From Acetobacter lovaniensis (GTDB lineage: Bacteria; Pseudomonadota; Alphaproteobacteria; Acetobacterales; Acetobacteraceae), in the NCBI RefSeq assembly GCF_014207635.1, contig NZ_JACHIE010000001.1, positions 248,001 through 312,000 on the forward strand: a DNA stretch of 64,000 nucleotides. The letters run 5' to 3'. This document shows positions 8,596 through 16,337 of this stretch, piece by piece (position 1 is the first letter of the stretch; each line of letters starts with the position of its first letter). Below the pieces are notes generated by a model that was given only the letters and a program-made list of their open reading frames with translations, was not told the DNA's origin and did not search any database. Both the position numbers and the translations under genes were made by a program.

Positions 8596-9348
8596 TTACA
8601 GCAACCCCGCCTCCTTCATGCTCAGGACCTGCTCCCGCCCCACGATCAGATGGTCGGCCACGCTCAGCCCTACAACGCGGGCAGCGGCAATAATCTGCCC
8701 GGTCATGCGCATATCCTCTGCGGAAGGCTGAACATCCCCACTCGGATGGTTATGCACCAGCACAAAGCTGCTGGCTTGCAAGACCAGTGCGCGCCTTACA
8801 ATCTCACGCGGGTAAACAGGCGCATGGTCCACCGTACCGCGCCCCATGACTTCGTCCGCCACAAGCCGGTTCGCTGCATCAAGGAACAGCACACGCATCT
8901 GCTCGGTTTTTTCATGCGCCATAAGAGCCGACAGATAAGCGTTAAGGGCGGGACGTTCACACAGAACGCTCTCACGCTGCAAGCGGGCGCGATGCAGGCG
9001 CAAGGCGCTCTCACGCACAAGGATCAGCAACACACGCACGGCTTCGGGGAGCAGACGTACACTTCCCTCCTGCTGTGCCGCAGCCAGCAGCACGGCAGAC
9101 AGGGTGGCATATTCTCCCACAAGGGCTTCAGCCTTCTCGTGTGCCTGCACAGGCACCATGCCTGCGGCCCCAAGTAATGCGGCAAGGCATTGCCGGTGAT
9201 CCGGCCCCACAGGTAAGGCCCCGGCCAGAGGTTGAACCTGCGCCAGTTCTTCCTGCGGTCTTGCAAAAAAAGCCCCGCCATCGGCCATGCCCGGTGGAGT
9301 GTAGGGGCGACTCACCAGTCTGTCGCCATCTGGCGAGCACTTGCCCAT
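8596..9348 (-). CDS. radC: RadC-family JAMM protein, motif intact
   Basis: RadC proteins are a JAMM (MPN+) domain family of uncertain role, historically linked to DNA repair. This 250-residue product has the whole C-terminal RadC domain: FLDAANRLVADE, RGTVDHAPVYPREIVRRAL and the metal motif HNHPSGD with H199, H201, S209 and D212 in H-x-H-x7-S-x2-D spacing, then DHLIVG. The helix-hairpin-helix region expected near the N-terminus is divergent (LAALLGAAGMVPVQAHEKAEAL). The start is uncertain: the ATG at 9348 overlaps the upstream RadC-like gene by 37 bases, while the ATG at 9288 would avoid overlap; neither has a strong ribosome site. It follows the other RadC-like gene, likely as one operon. 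Confidence 0.88.
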   Translation of the reverse strand: MGKCSPDGDRLVSRPYTPPGMADGGAFFARPQEELAQVQPLAGALPVGPDHRQCLAALLGAAGMVPVQAHEKAEALVGEYATLSAVLLAAAQQEGSVRLLPEAVRVLLILVRESALRLHRARLQRESVLCERPALNAYLSALMAHEKTEQMRVLFLDAANRLVADEVMGRGTVDHAPVYPREIVRRALVLQASSFVLVHNHPSGDVQPSAEDMRMTGQIIAAARVVGLSVADHLIVGREQVLSMKEAGLL

Positions 9349-10073
9349 GCGTTAGCCCCAACCACCAGATGGTCATGCAGGCTGATCGCCAGCAAGGGAG
9401 CAGACTTGCGCAGACCCGTAATAAAAGGCGCGCAAGTCTGGAGCAGGGTTTGCACGTCCTGCCCCGGTTCGGCCAGATACACGCTCACAACAGCACAGGC
9501 CTGCACCTCCAGCGCGCGTTGCAGAACATGAGCCACAGTCTGCTGCACAAACTCCGCCGCGGGTTTTGCTTTTGGCGTAACTCCTGCCAGCGGCTCATCC
9601 GCCAGCAGGGTGTTGCGGCTGTCCAGAAGCAGCATACGCATCTGCGGCCGTTCCACAGCCCGTAACACCGTGTTGCAATACTGCAAAAGACTGTCCCAGT
9701 CGCCCAGATAAACGCGACGACTGCCACTATCGCGTACCAGACAGGCGGCCACATCCGGCAACTGTGCACATAAAGCTGCGCCGCCGTGCGGCACACCGGC
9801 CCCCTGCAACACTGCGGGCGCGGAATCGAGCACGGCGGAAAAAGACCCGAACTGGTTGATCAGGCTTTTGGCCAGAGGTTTGGTGTCCCGCCGGGGCACA
9901 CCGTAAAACAGGAGCATTTCCAGCAATTCGTAATCGGCCAGCCCGCCCGCACCATGGGCCAGCACCCTCTGGCGCATACGCCTGCGATGCCCCGCTGGCC
10001 CGGTTGATGCAAACCCGCTCGCCCCTTCCTGAACGGAAGAAGCAGGGGTTGGCGACATCTTTGTTTTCGCCAT
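9312..10073 (-). CDS. RadC-like protein with lost JAMM motif
   Basis: This 253-residue product resembles RadC over its full length. The N-terminal helix-hairpin-helix part is good (RMRQRVLAHGAGGLADYELL, then KPLAKSLINQFGSFSAVL, at about 33-83), and the C-terminal domain is recognisable from MLLLDSRNTLLADE at about 147-160 and from SLHDHLVVG near the end. In the place where HNHPSGD should stand (about 196-206) it reads VSVYLAEPGQD, so both metal-binding histidines are missing and the protein is unlikely to be a JAMM hydrolase. The start at 10073 has CGGAGCAATAGG before it. It precedes the intact radC gene and diverges from the uvrD/pcrA helicase gene. Confidence 0.85.
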   Translation of the reverse strand: MAKTKMSPTPASSVQEGASGFASTGPAGHRRRMRQRVLAHGAGGLADYELLEMLLFYGVPRRDTKPLAKSLINQFGSFSAVLDSAPAVLQGAGVPHGGAALCAQLPDVAACLVRDSGSRRVYLGDWDSLLQYCNTVLRAVERPQMRMLLLDSRNTLLADEPLAGVTPKAKPAAEFVQQTVAHVLQRALEVQACAVVSVYLAEPGQDVQTLLQTCAPFITGLRKSAPLLAISLHDHLVVGANAWASARQMATDW

Positions 10074-10118
10074 CCTATTGCTCCGATTGGCCTGAGGCGA
10101 ACATCACTATATAAGAGA

Positions 10119-12344
10119 ATGGTGACGACATTCGAGCCCCCTTCTCATCCCGCCTCCCACACTGCTCCGCAGAGCGGCTCCTCCTACCTTGCGCGCCTGA
10201 ACCCCGAGCAACGCGCGGCCATTGAGACAACAGATGGCCCGCTGCTGGTTCTGGCTGGTGCGGGAACCGGCAAAACCCGTGTGCTAACCACACGCTTTGC
10301 CCATATTCTGCTGACCGAGCGCGCCAAACCGTGGCAGATACTGGCAGTAACCTTTACCAACAAAGCCGCGCGGGAAATGCGCGAGCGTGTTGCCCTGCTC
10401 CTTGGCGCACCGGCGGAGGGGCTGTGGCTTGGCACCTTCCATGCCCTGTGCGCACGCATGCTGCGCCGCCACGCGGAATATGTGGGACTGACCCAGAGCT
10501 TTACCATTCTGGACACGGACGACCAGCTCCGCCTGCTCAAGCAGGTTATGGAACCCTGGCAGATCGACACCAAACGCTGGCCCGCACCCGGCCTGCTTGG
10601 GGTGATCCAGCGCTGGAAGGACCGGGGGTTAACGCCTGCGCGTGTCACCCCGTCTGAAGATACGGACTTTGCCAATCATCACGCCCGCGCCATTTACGAG
10701 GCTTATCAGGCCCGCCTGATACAGCTCAACGCCTGCGACTTTGGCGACCTGATGCTCCACGTGACCGAAATCCTGCGGACCCGCCCCGATGTGCTGGCCC
10801 AGTACCACCGGCTGTTCCGCTATATTCTGGTCGATGAGTATCAGGACACCAACACCGTGCAGTATCTGTGGCTGCGCCTGCTGGCCAAACAGGCCGATGG
10901 CACGGCCAATATCTGCTGCGTGGGGGATGATGACCAGTCCATCTACTCCTGGCGTGGTGCGGAAGTTGAAAACATTCTGCGGTTTGAAAAAGATTTTCCC
11001 GGCGCAAAAATTGTCCGGCTGGAACGGAACTACCGCTCGACCCGCCACATTCTGGGTGCCGCTGCGGGGCTGATCGCCCATAATGGGGAACGGTTGGGCA
11101 AAACCCTGCGCTCGGGGCGGGATGACCCCTCGGATGGGGAAAAAGTGCTGGTCACCAGCGTATGGGATTCGGACGCCGAGGCCCGCAGTGTGTGCGACAT
11201 AGCCGAGCGCCTGCACCACAAGGGGCAGTCTCTGGCGGAAATGGCCATTCTGGTCCGTGCCGGGTTCCAGACCCGTGCATTTGAGGAGCGGCTTGTACAG
11301 ACCGGCCTGCCCTACCGCATTGTTGGCGGCGTACGCTTTTACGAGCGGGCCGAAATCCGCGATGCACTGGCCTATATGCGCGTGGTCAGCCAACCGGCGG
11401 ATGATCTGGCGTTCGAGCGGATCATCAACGTGCCCAAGCGCGGCGTTGGCCCGGCCAGCCTGCAAAAACTGCGCGAGGCGGCCCGCTTTGCCAATACTCC
11501 GGTGAGTGTTGCAACCCAGACCATGCTCGAAACCGGCCAGCTCAAGGGCAAAATGGCCGACCAGTTGCGCACACTCACCAATGCCCTGAACACCACGCGG
11601 GATATTCTAAGCCGCGAAGGCCACGTGCTGGCCATTGAACACCTGCTGGAAGAGAGCGGCTACCTTGAAATGTGGCGCCTCGACCGCTCGCCCGAAGCCC
11701 CCGGACGGCTGGAAAACCTGAAGGAACTTGTGCGCGCTCTGGCTGATTTTGGCACGCTGGGCGAGTTTTTGGAGCATGTCTCCCTTGTGATGGAGACGGA
11801 CGAAAAAGCGCAGGATGCCAAACTCTCGATCATGACGCTCCACGGAGCAAAAGGGCTGGAGTTTGATACGGTATTCCTCCCCGGCTGGGAGGAAGGCGTT
11901 TTTCCCTCCCAGCGCACGCTGGATGAAGGCGGGCTTAAAGGGCTGGAGGAGGAACGGCGTCTGGCCTATGTGGGCATTACCCGTGCGCGCAAACAGGCCA
12001 TGATCTTCCATGCCGGGAGCAGACGCATTTACGCCAATTGGCAGCCTTCCATGCCCAGCCGCTTTCTGGATGAACTGCCAGAGGAGCACATCAGCCGCAA
12101 AAACGAAGGCGGCTCCGCCCGCCGCGGCCTGTTTGCCGAGCAGAGCCTGTTTGACAGCGGCCCCGTTGTTACCCGCCGCAAACGCCCGCCAGAGGCAGAA
12201 CCGGCCTTTGAGCTGGGGCAACAGGTTCGCCACCCCCGTTTTGGCGTGGGCATCGTTATTGCGGCTGACCGCAACCATCTGGAAATCGCGTTTGAAGACG
12301 CGGGCACAAAACGGCTTCTTTCCTCCTTTATCGAGAAACTATAA
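10119..12344 (+). CDS. uvrD: UvrD/PcrA-type DNA helicase
   Basis: This SF1A 3'-5' helicase unwinds DNA in excision and mismatch repair and clears replication conflicts. The 741-residue protein has the Walker A motif AGAGTGKT at 46-53, motif II LVDEYQDTN at 237-245, the QSIYSWRGAE motif III, RLERNYRST motif IV, and the C-terminal VQTM-type motifs TLHGAKGLEFDTVF and EERRLAYVGITRA. The last 45 residues (GQQVRHPRFGVGIVIA) form the Tudor-like tail typical of PcrA/UvrD. Its stop overlaps the prmA ATG by one base, so both are probably translated together. PcrA and UvrD cannot be separated confidently here. Confidence 0.95.
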   Translation: MVTTFEPPSHPASHTAPQSGSSYLARLNPEQRAAIETTDGPLLVLAGAGTGKTRVLTTRFAHILLTERAKPWQILAVTFTNKAAREMRERVALLLGAPAEGLWLGTFHALCARMLRRHAEYVGLTQSFTILDTDDQLRLLKQVMEPWQIDTKRWPAPGLLGVIQRWKDRGLTPARVTPSEDTDFANHHARAIYEAYQARLIQLNACDFGDLMLHVTEILRTRPDVLAQYHRLFRYILVDEYQDTNTVQYLWLRLLAKQADGTANICCVGDDDQSIYSWRGAEVENILRFEKDFPGAKIVRLERNYRSTRHILGAAAGLIAHNGERLGKTLRSGRDDPSDGEKVLVTSVWDSDAEARSVCDIAERLHHKGQSLAEMAILVRAGFQTRAFEERLVQTGLPYRIVGGVRFYERAEIRDALAYMRVVSQPADDLAFERIINVPKRGVGPASLQKLREAARFANTPVSVATQTMLETGQLKGKMADQLRTLTNALNTTRDILSREGHVLAIEHLLEESGYLEMWRLDRSPEAPGRLENLKELVRALADFGTLGEFLEHVSLVMETDEKAQDAKLSIMTLHGAKGLEFDTVFLPGWEEGVFPSQRTLDEGGLKGLEEERRLAYVGITRARKQAMIFHAGSRRIYANWQPSMPSRFLDELPEEHISRKNEGGSARRGLFAEQSLFDSGPVVTRRKRPPEAEPAFELGQQVRHPRFGVGIVIAADRNHLEIAFEDAGTKRLLSSFIEKL

Positions 12345-13258
12345 TGGCTCCCACACCCCGCCGCCACGCTACAAACCTGGAAACCATTTCTGTCACCGTA
12401 CCCGAAGCCGCTGTGGAAGCGTACGAAAACGCCATTGGCAGCGTCTGCACCACGGTTGGTATTTTTGAGGCCAACCCCGAAGGCACTCAGTGGCGGGTTG
12501 AAGGCGTAAAAGACACGGGCCACCGTGAGGACGAACTGACACTGGCCCTTATGCTGGCCGAACTGACCAGTGGCGTCTCCGCCCCGCTGGAACGCGCAGC
12601 AACCGAAGCCGAAGGCTGGCTTGCCCGCACTTATGAGGCTTTTCCCGAACAGAAGGTGGGCAAACGCTTTGTGGTGCGCGGCACCCATCTGCCCGATGCA
12701 CCCGAGGCAACCCGCATTGTGCTCACGCTGGATGCGGGTGTGGCTTTTGGCTCGGGCGAGCATGGTTCCACCCGAGGCTGCCTGCGCGCACTGGAACGCA
12801 TTGCCCACCGCCACCCCCGCCGCATTCTGGACCTTGGCTGTGGCACGGGTATTCTGGCCATGGCCGCAGCGGCCCTTTTGCACCAGAAGGTGCTGGCGGT
12901 GGATATTGAGCCGTGGTCGGTCCGTGTTTCCGCCCAGAATGCGCGGCGCAACCGGCTCAACCGTGCCCTTACCTGCCGCCTTGGCAATGGCTGGCAAACG
13001 CCCGCCATCCGCAAAAACGCACCGTATGATCTGGTTTTTGCCAATATTCTGGCCCGCCCGCTGTGCCTTATGGCCAAGGATCTGGCACAGGCACTGGCTC
13101 CCGGCGGCACGGTTATTCTGGCTGGCCTGCTGCGAACGCAAATCCGCATGGTGCTGGCGGCCCACCGCAGGCAGGGGCTGGTGCTTGAGCAGGTCCTGAC
13201 CGAAGGGGACTGGGCAACGCTGATCCTGCGCCGCCCCGGCGGTTCTTATCCCGCCTGA
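12344..13258 (+). CDS. prmA: Ribosomal protein L11 methyltransferase PrmA
   Basis: PrmA uses S-adenosylmethionine to methylate lysines and the N-terminus of ribosomal protein L11. The 304-residue protein has an N-terminal substrate-recognition domain, then the methyltransferase fold with FGSGEHGSTR at 135-144, motif I DLGCGTG at 163-169, an acidic residue at the end of the second strand (AVDIEPWSV) and the family motif FANILARPL, a variant of NPPY-like motif IV. It overlaps the helicase stop by one base (TAATG). Nothing suggests regulation apart from the upstream gene. Confidence 0.94.
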   Translation: MAPTPRRHATNLETISVTVPEAAVEAYENAIGSVCTTVGIFEANPEGTQWRVEGVKDTGHREDELTLALMLAELTSGVSAPLERAATEAEGWLARTYEAFPEQKVGKRFVVRGTHLPDAPEATRIVLTLDAGVAFGSGEHGSTRGCLRALERIAHRHPRRILDLGCGTGILAMAAAALLHQKVLAVDIEPWSVRVSAQNARRNRLNRALTCRLGNGWQTPAIRKNAPYDLVFANILARPLCLMAKDLAQALAPGGTVILAGLLRTQIRMVLAAHRRQGLVLEQVLTEGDWATLILRRPGGSYPA

Positions 13259-13357
13259 TCTTTTGCCGCACCTTTGCGCAGGGCAGCCTATGCCTGGACC
13301 ACCCTGCGCCCGACCCTAGCCCAGCATCTGCGGAGTAGTACCTTGGCTTCCTTATCC

Positions 13358-15124
13358 ATGAGCAGACTCACCTCACTTCGTACCGTATTGCGCCAGAACG
13401 GGCTGGATGGCGTGATTATTCCGCATGGTGATGAGTTTCTGGGGGAGTACACCCCGGCCTGCGCACAGCGGCTGGCATGGATAAGCGGTTTTACCGGCAG
13501 CGCTGGCACAGCCATTGTGCTGGCAGACAAGGCCGCCGTTTTTTCCGATGGTCGCTACATCACACAAATGGACCAGCAGGTGGATGGCACGTGCTGGGAG
13601 CGTGTGCATGGCGGGCAGTTGCCCCCCGCCACATGGCTGGCCGCCAACGCCCGGCCCGATGCCAGCATTGGCTACGACCCACGCATTATGAGTGCCGCGG
13701 AACTGGCCCCCTACCTGCAACACGAGCAGCTTTGCCTTACCCCCACCGCGCATAATCTGGTGGATGCACTCTGGCAGGACCGCCCTGCCCTGCCCGCTGG
13801 CCCCGCGTTTATACACCCCCTGCGTTATGCGGGCGAAAGTTCGGCCAGCAAGCGTGAGCGCATTGCGCACGACCTGCGCCATCTGGGGCAGGATGCCGCC
13901 GTGCTGAGTGATTCAGCCTCCATTGCCTGGCTGCTCAATATCCGTGGGACGGATATTCCCTGCACCCCCGTTGTGCTGGCTTTTGCCATTATCCATGCCG
14001 ATGCAGGCGTTGACCTGATTATCCAGCCCGACAAAATACCCGCAGACGTGCGCACATGGCTGGGGGCGGAGGTGCGTATCCATGCGCCCACAGAGCTGGA
14101 GCAGGTGCTGGCCTCATTAACCGGGCGCACCGTGGGGGTGGACCCGGCAAGCAATGCCGTGTGGTTTACGCAAATACTGGGCCGCCATAACGCAACCGTT
14201 GCCGCCACGCCCGACCCGTGCCTGTTACCCAAAGCCTGCAAAAACCCGGTTGAGCAGCAGGGCATGCGCGCAGCCCACCTGCGCGACGGCGTGGCCCTGT
14301 GCCGCTTTTTGCACTGGATGGACACCCACGCCACCACCACAACCGAACTGGATGCCGCCAAACAGCTCGCCACATTCCGGCGTGCCGCGGCAGACTATGT
14401 GGAGGACTCGTTTACGGCCATTTCAGGCGCTGGGCCAAACGGGGCCATTATCCACTACAGCGTAACCCCGCAGAGCAACCGCGCCATAACCGCCAACGAC
14501 GTTTACCTGATCGACAGCGGTGGCCAGTACCCCGATGGCACAACCGATGTCACCCGCACGCTCTGGTGTGGCCCCAACACACCCCCGCCAGAGCTAAAAG
14601 CCGCGTTTACCCGCGTGCTCAAGGGCAACCTGCGCCTTGGCCATGCGCGCTTCCCCACGGGCACAAAAGGCCATGCGCTGGACGCACTGGCACGGTACGA
14701 CCTGTGGCAGGCAGGGCTGGATTTTGACCACGGGACCGGCCATGGCGTTGGCAGCTTTTTATCGGTGCATGAAGGGCCTGCCCGTATTTCCAAGGCTGTT
14801 TCCACCATTGCGTTGCAGGCGGGCATGGTCCTGTCCAACGAGCCGGGTTTTTACCTGCCCGGTGCATACGGCATCCGGCTGGAAACCCTTGTTCTGGTCC
14901 GCCCGGCCGAAGTTGCAGACTCCACGCGGTCTTTTCTGGAGTTTGAAACCCTGACCCTGGCCCCGTTCGACCGGAGACTGATCGACCTCTCCCTGATGGG
15001 AGAAGCAGATACGGCCCTGCTGGATAGCTACCATGCAGAAATCTTGCACCAGATTGGCCCACACCTGCCCACAGATGCAAAAAATTGGCTGCAAACAGCC
15101 TGTGCGCCTCTCAACAAGGCGTGA
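13358..15124 (+). CDS. pepP: Xaa-Pro aminopeptidase (M24 family)
   Basis: This dinuclear-metal peptidase removes N-terminal residues that precede proline. The 588-residue protein is of the long, eukaryote-like three-domain form: two creatinase-like N-terminal domains (from SLRTVLRQNGLDGVIIPHGD) and the pita-bread catalytic domain from about residue 300. Metal ligands are visible in YLIDSGGQYPDGTTDVTRTL (two Asp), HGTGHGVGSFL (His), SNEPGFYLPGAYGIRLE (Glu) and the final FETLTLAP. The start at 13358 (MSRLTSLR) fits the family; the frame is open 28 codons upstream. The ribosome site is weak. It stands alone between prmA and icd. Confidence 0.92.
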   Translation: MSRLTSLRTVLRQNGLDGVIIPHGDEFLGEYTPACAQRLAWISGFTGSAGTAIVLADKAAVFSDGRYITQMDQQVDGTCWERVHGGQLPPATWLAANARPDASIGYDPRIMSAAELAPYLQHEQLCLTPTAHNLVDALWQDRPALPAGPAFIHPLRYAGESSASKRERIAHDLRHLGQDAAVLSDSASIAWLLNIRGTDIPCTPVVLAFAIIHADAGVDLIIQPDKIPADVRTWLGAEVRIHAPTELEQVLASLTGRTVGVDPASNAVWFTQILGRHNATVAATPDPCLLPKACKNPVEQQGMRAAHLRDGVALCRFLHWMDTHATTTTELDAAKQLATFRRAAADYVEDSFTAISGAGPNGAIIHYSVTPQSNRAITANDVYLIDSGGQYPDGTTDVTRTLWCGPNTPPPELKAAFTRVLKGNLRLGHARFPTGTKGHALDALARYDLWQAGLDFDHGTGHGVGSFLSVHEGPARISKAVSTIALQAGMVLSNEPGFYLPGAYGIRLETLVLVRPAEVADSTRSFLEFETLTLAPFDRRLIDLSLMGEADTALLDSYHAEILHQIGPHLPTDAKNWLQTACAPLNKA

Positions 15125-15223
15125 TAGCAGGCGCTGGCCACCAATGGTCACGTAAATGGGAATCGCCTGTGCGTCCAAAGAGGCGCAGAACAGGCACCGA
15201 ACGTTGAAAGGGAGCTTCTCAGA

Positions 15224-16255
15224 ATGACAGCACATAGCAAGACCATTCCCGCCACACTTATTCCCGGTGATGGCATTGGCCCTGAAATTGTTGAATCGGT
15301 TATCGAAATTCTGGACGCGGTTGACGCCCCGTTTGTATGGGACCGTCAGCTGGCCGGCATGGCTGGTGTAGATGCGGTTAACGACCCACTGCCCAAGCAG
15401 ACCATTGAGAGCATCCGCCGTACGGGCCTTGCCCTTAAAGGCCCACTGACCACACCAGTTGGTGGTGGCTTCAAGTCCATCAATGTGACACTCCGGCAGG
15501 AATTCGGCCTGTTCGCCAACCTGCGCCCCACCAAGACCATTGTCCCCGGTGGCCGGTTTGAGGACATTGACCTCGTTCTCTTCCGTGAGAACCTGGAAGG
15601 CTATTATGCCGCCATGGAGCACTACATTCCCGTGGGTGAAGACCCCAAGGGTATTGCTCTGAGCTCCGGCTTTACCTCCCGCGCGGAATGCCGCCGGATT
15701 GTCAAATACGCCTTTGATTATGCCGAAAAAAACAACCGCAAGACGGTTACAATCGTGCACAAGGCCAACATCCTCAAGCTGCTGACCGGCCTGTTCCTTG
15801 AAGAAGGGCGCAAGGTTGCCGAGGAATACAAAGGCCGCATCGCCTTTAACGAACGGATTGTGGACGCCTGCGCCATGCAGCTCGTCATCAACCCGTGGCA
15901 GTTTGATGTGATTGTGACCACCAACCTGTTCGGGGACATCCTGTCCGACCTGACCGCTGGTCTGGTGGGCGGTCTGGGTATGGCACCGGGTGCGAATATT
16001 GGCGAAAAAGCCGCCGTGTTTGAAGCTGTCCATGGCTCTGCACCCGACATTGCAGGCAAAGGCATTGCCAACCCGCTGGCCCTGCTGCTGGCTGCGGTCA
16101 TGATGCTGCGCCATGTTGGCCACAACAAACAGGCTGACCGGATTGATGCCGCGATCAAAAAAGTGATCACCGAAGGCGGCGTCCGCACCAAGGATCTGGG
16201 CGGCAATGTCACATCCAAGGAACTGACGGCAGCTCTCAAGCAGGGTCTGGCCTAA
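15224..16255 (+). CDS. icd: Isocitrate/isopropylmalate-type dehydrogenase, probably NAD-dependent isocitrate dehydrogenase
   Basis: The 343-residue enzyme belongs to the beta-decarboxylating dehydrogenase family. It starts TIPATLIPGDGIGPEIVESV, contains the substrate-site stretch GFKSINVTLRQEFGLFANLRP (the Ser/Asn and three Arg of isocitrate binding), the YYAAMEH loop, KANILKL with the catalytic lysine, and the metal site TTNLFGDILSDLTAG. The coenzyme loop HGSAPDIAGKGIANP has the Asp-Ile pattern of NAD-using enzymes. Length and sequence fit the NAD-dependent isocitrate dehydrogenases of acetic acid bacteria, which have an incomplete or modified TCA cycle. AAAGGGAG stands about ten bases before the ATG. 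Homoisocitrate or tartrate dehydrogenase is a weaker alternative. Confidence 0.85.
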   Translation: MTAHSKTIPATLIPGDGIGPEIVESVIEILDAVDAPFVWDRQLAGMAGVDAVNDPLPKQTIESIRRTGLALKGPLTTPVGGGFKSINVTLRQEFGLFANLRPTKTIVPGGRFEDIDLVLFRENLEGYYAAMEHYIPVGEDPKGIALSSGFTSRAECRRIVKYAFDYAEKNNRKTVTIVHKANILKLLTGLFLEEGRKVAEEYKGRIAFNERIVDACAMQLVINPWQFDVIVTTNLFGDILSDLTAGLVGGLGMAPGANIGEKAAVFEAVHGSAPDIAGKGIANPLALLLAAVMMLRHVGHNKQADRIDAAIKKVITEGGVRTKDLGGNVTSKELTAALKQGLA

Positions 16256-16267
16256 GTTACAGGTCCC

Positions 16268-16300
16268 CTCCTCCGCTACGGGCAGGCCCGGTAGCGGAGG
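16268..16300 (+). terminator. Strong GC hairpin after icd, first of two
   Basis: CCTCCGCTAC and GTAGCGGAGG form a long GC-rich stem around GGGCAGGCCCG. There is no T run directly after it, so alone it is more a 3' stabilising stem-loop than a terminator. Confidence 0.6.
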
Positions 16301-16310
16301 GTGACCATAA

Positions 16311-16337
16311 GGGGGTGCTCCGGCATCCCCTTTTTTT
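16311..16337 (+). terminator. Rho-independent terminator after icd, second hairpin
   Basis: The stem GGGGGTGC / GCATCCCC with loop TCCG is followed by seven T. Its T run reaches the stop codon of the convergent FUSC gene. Confidence 0.88.
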
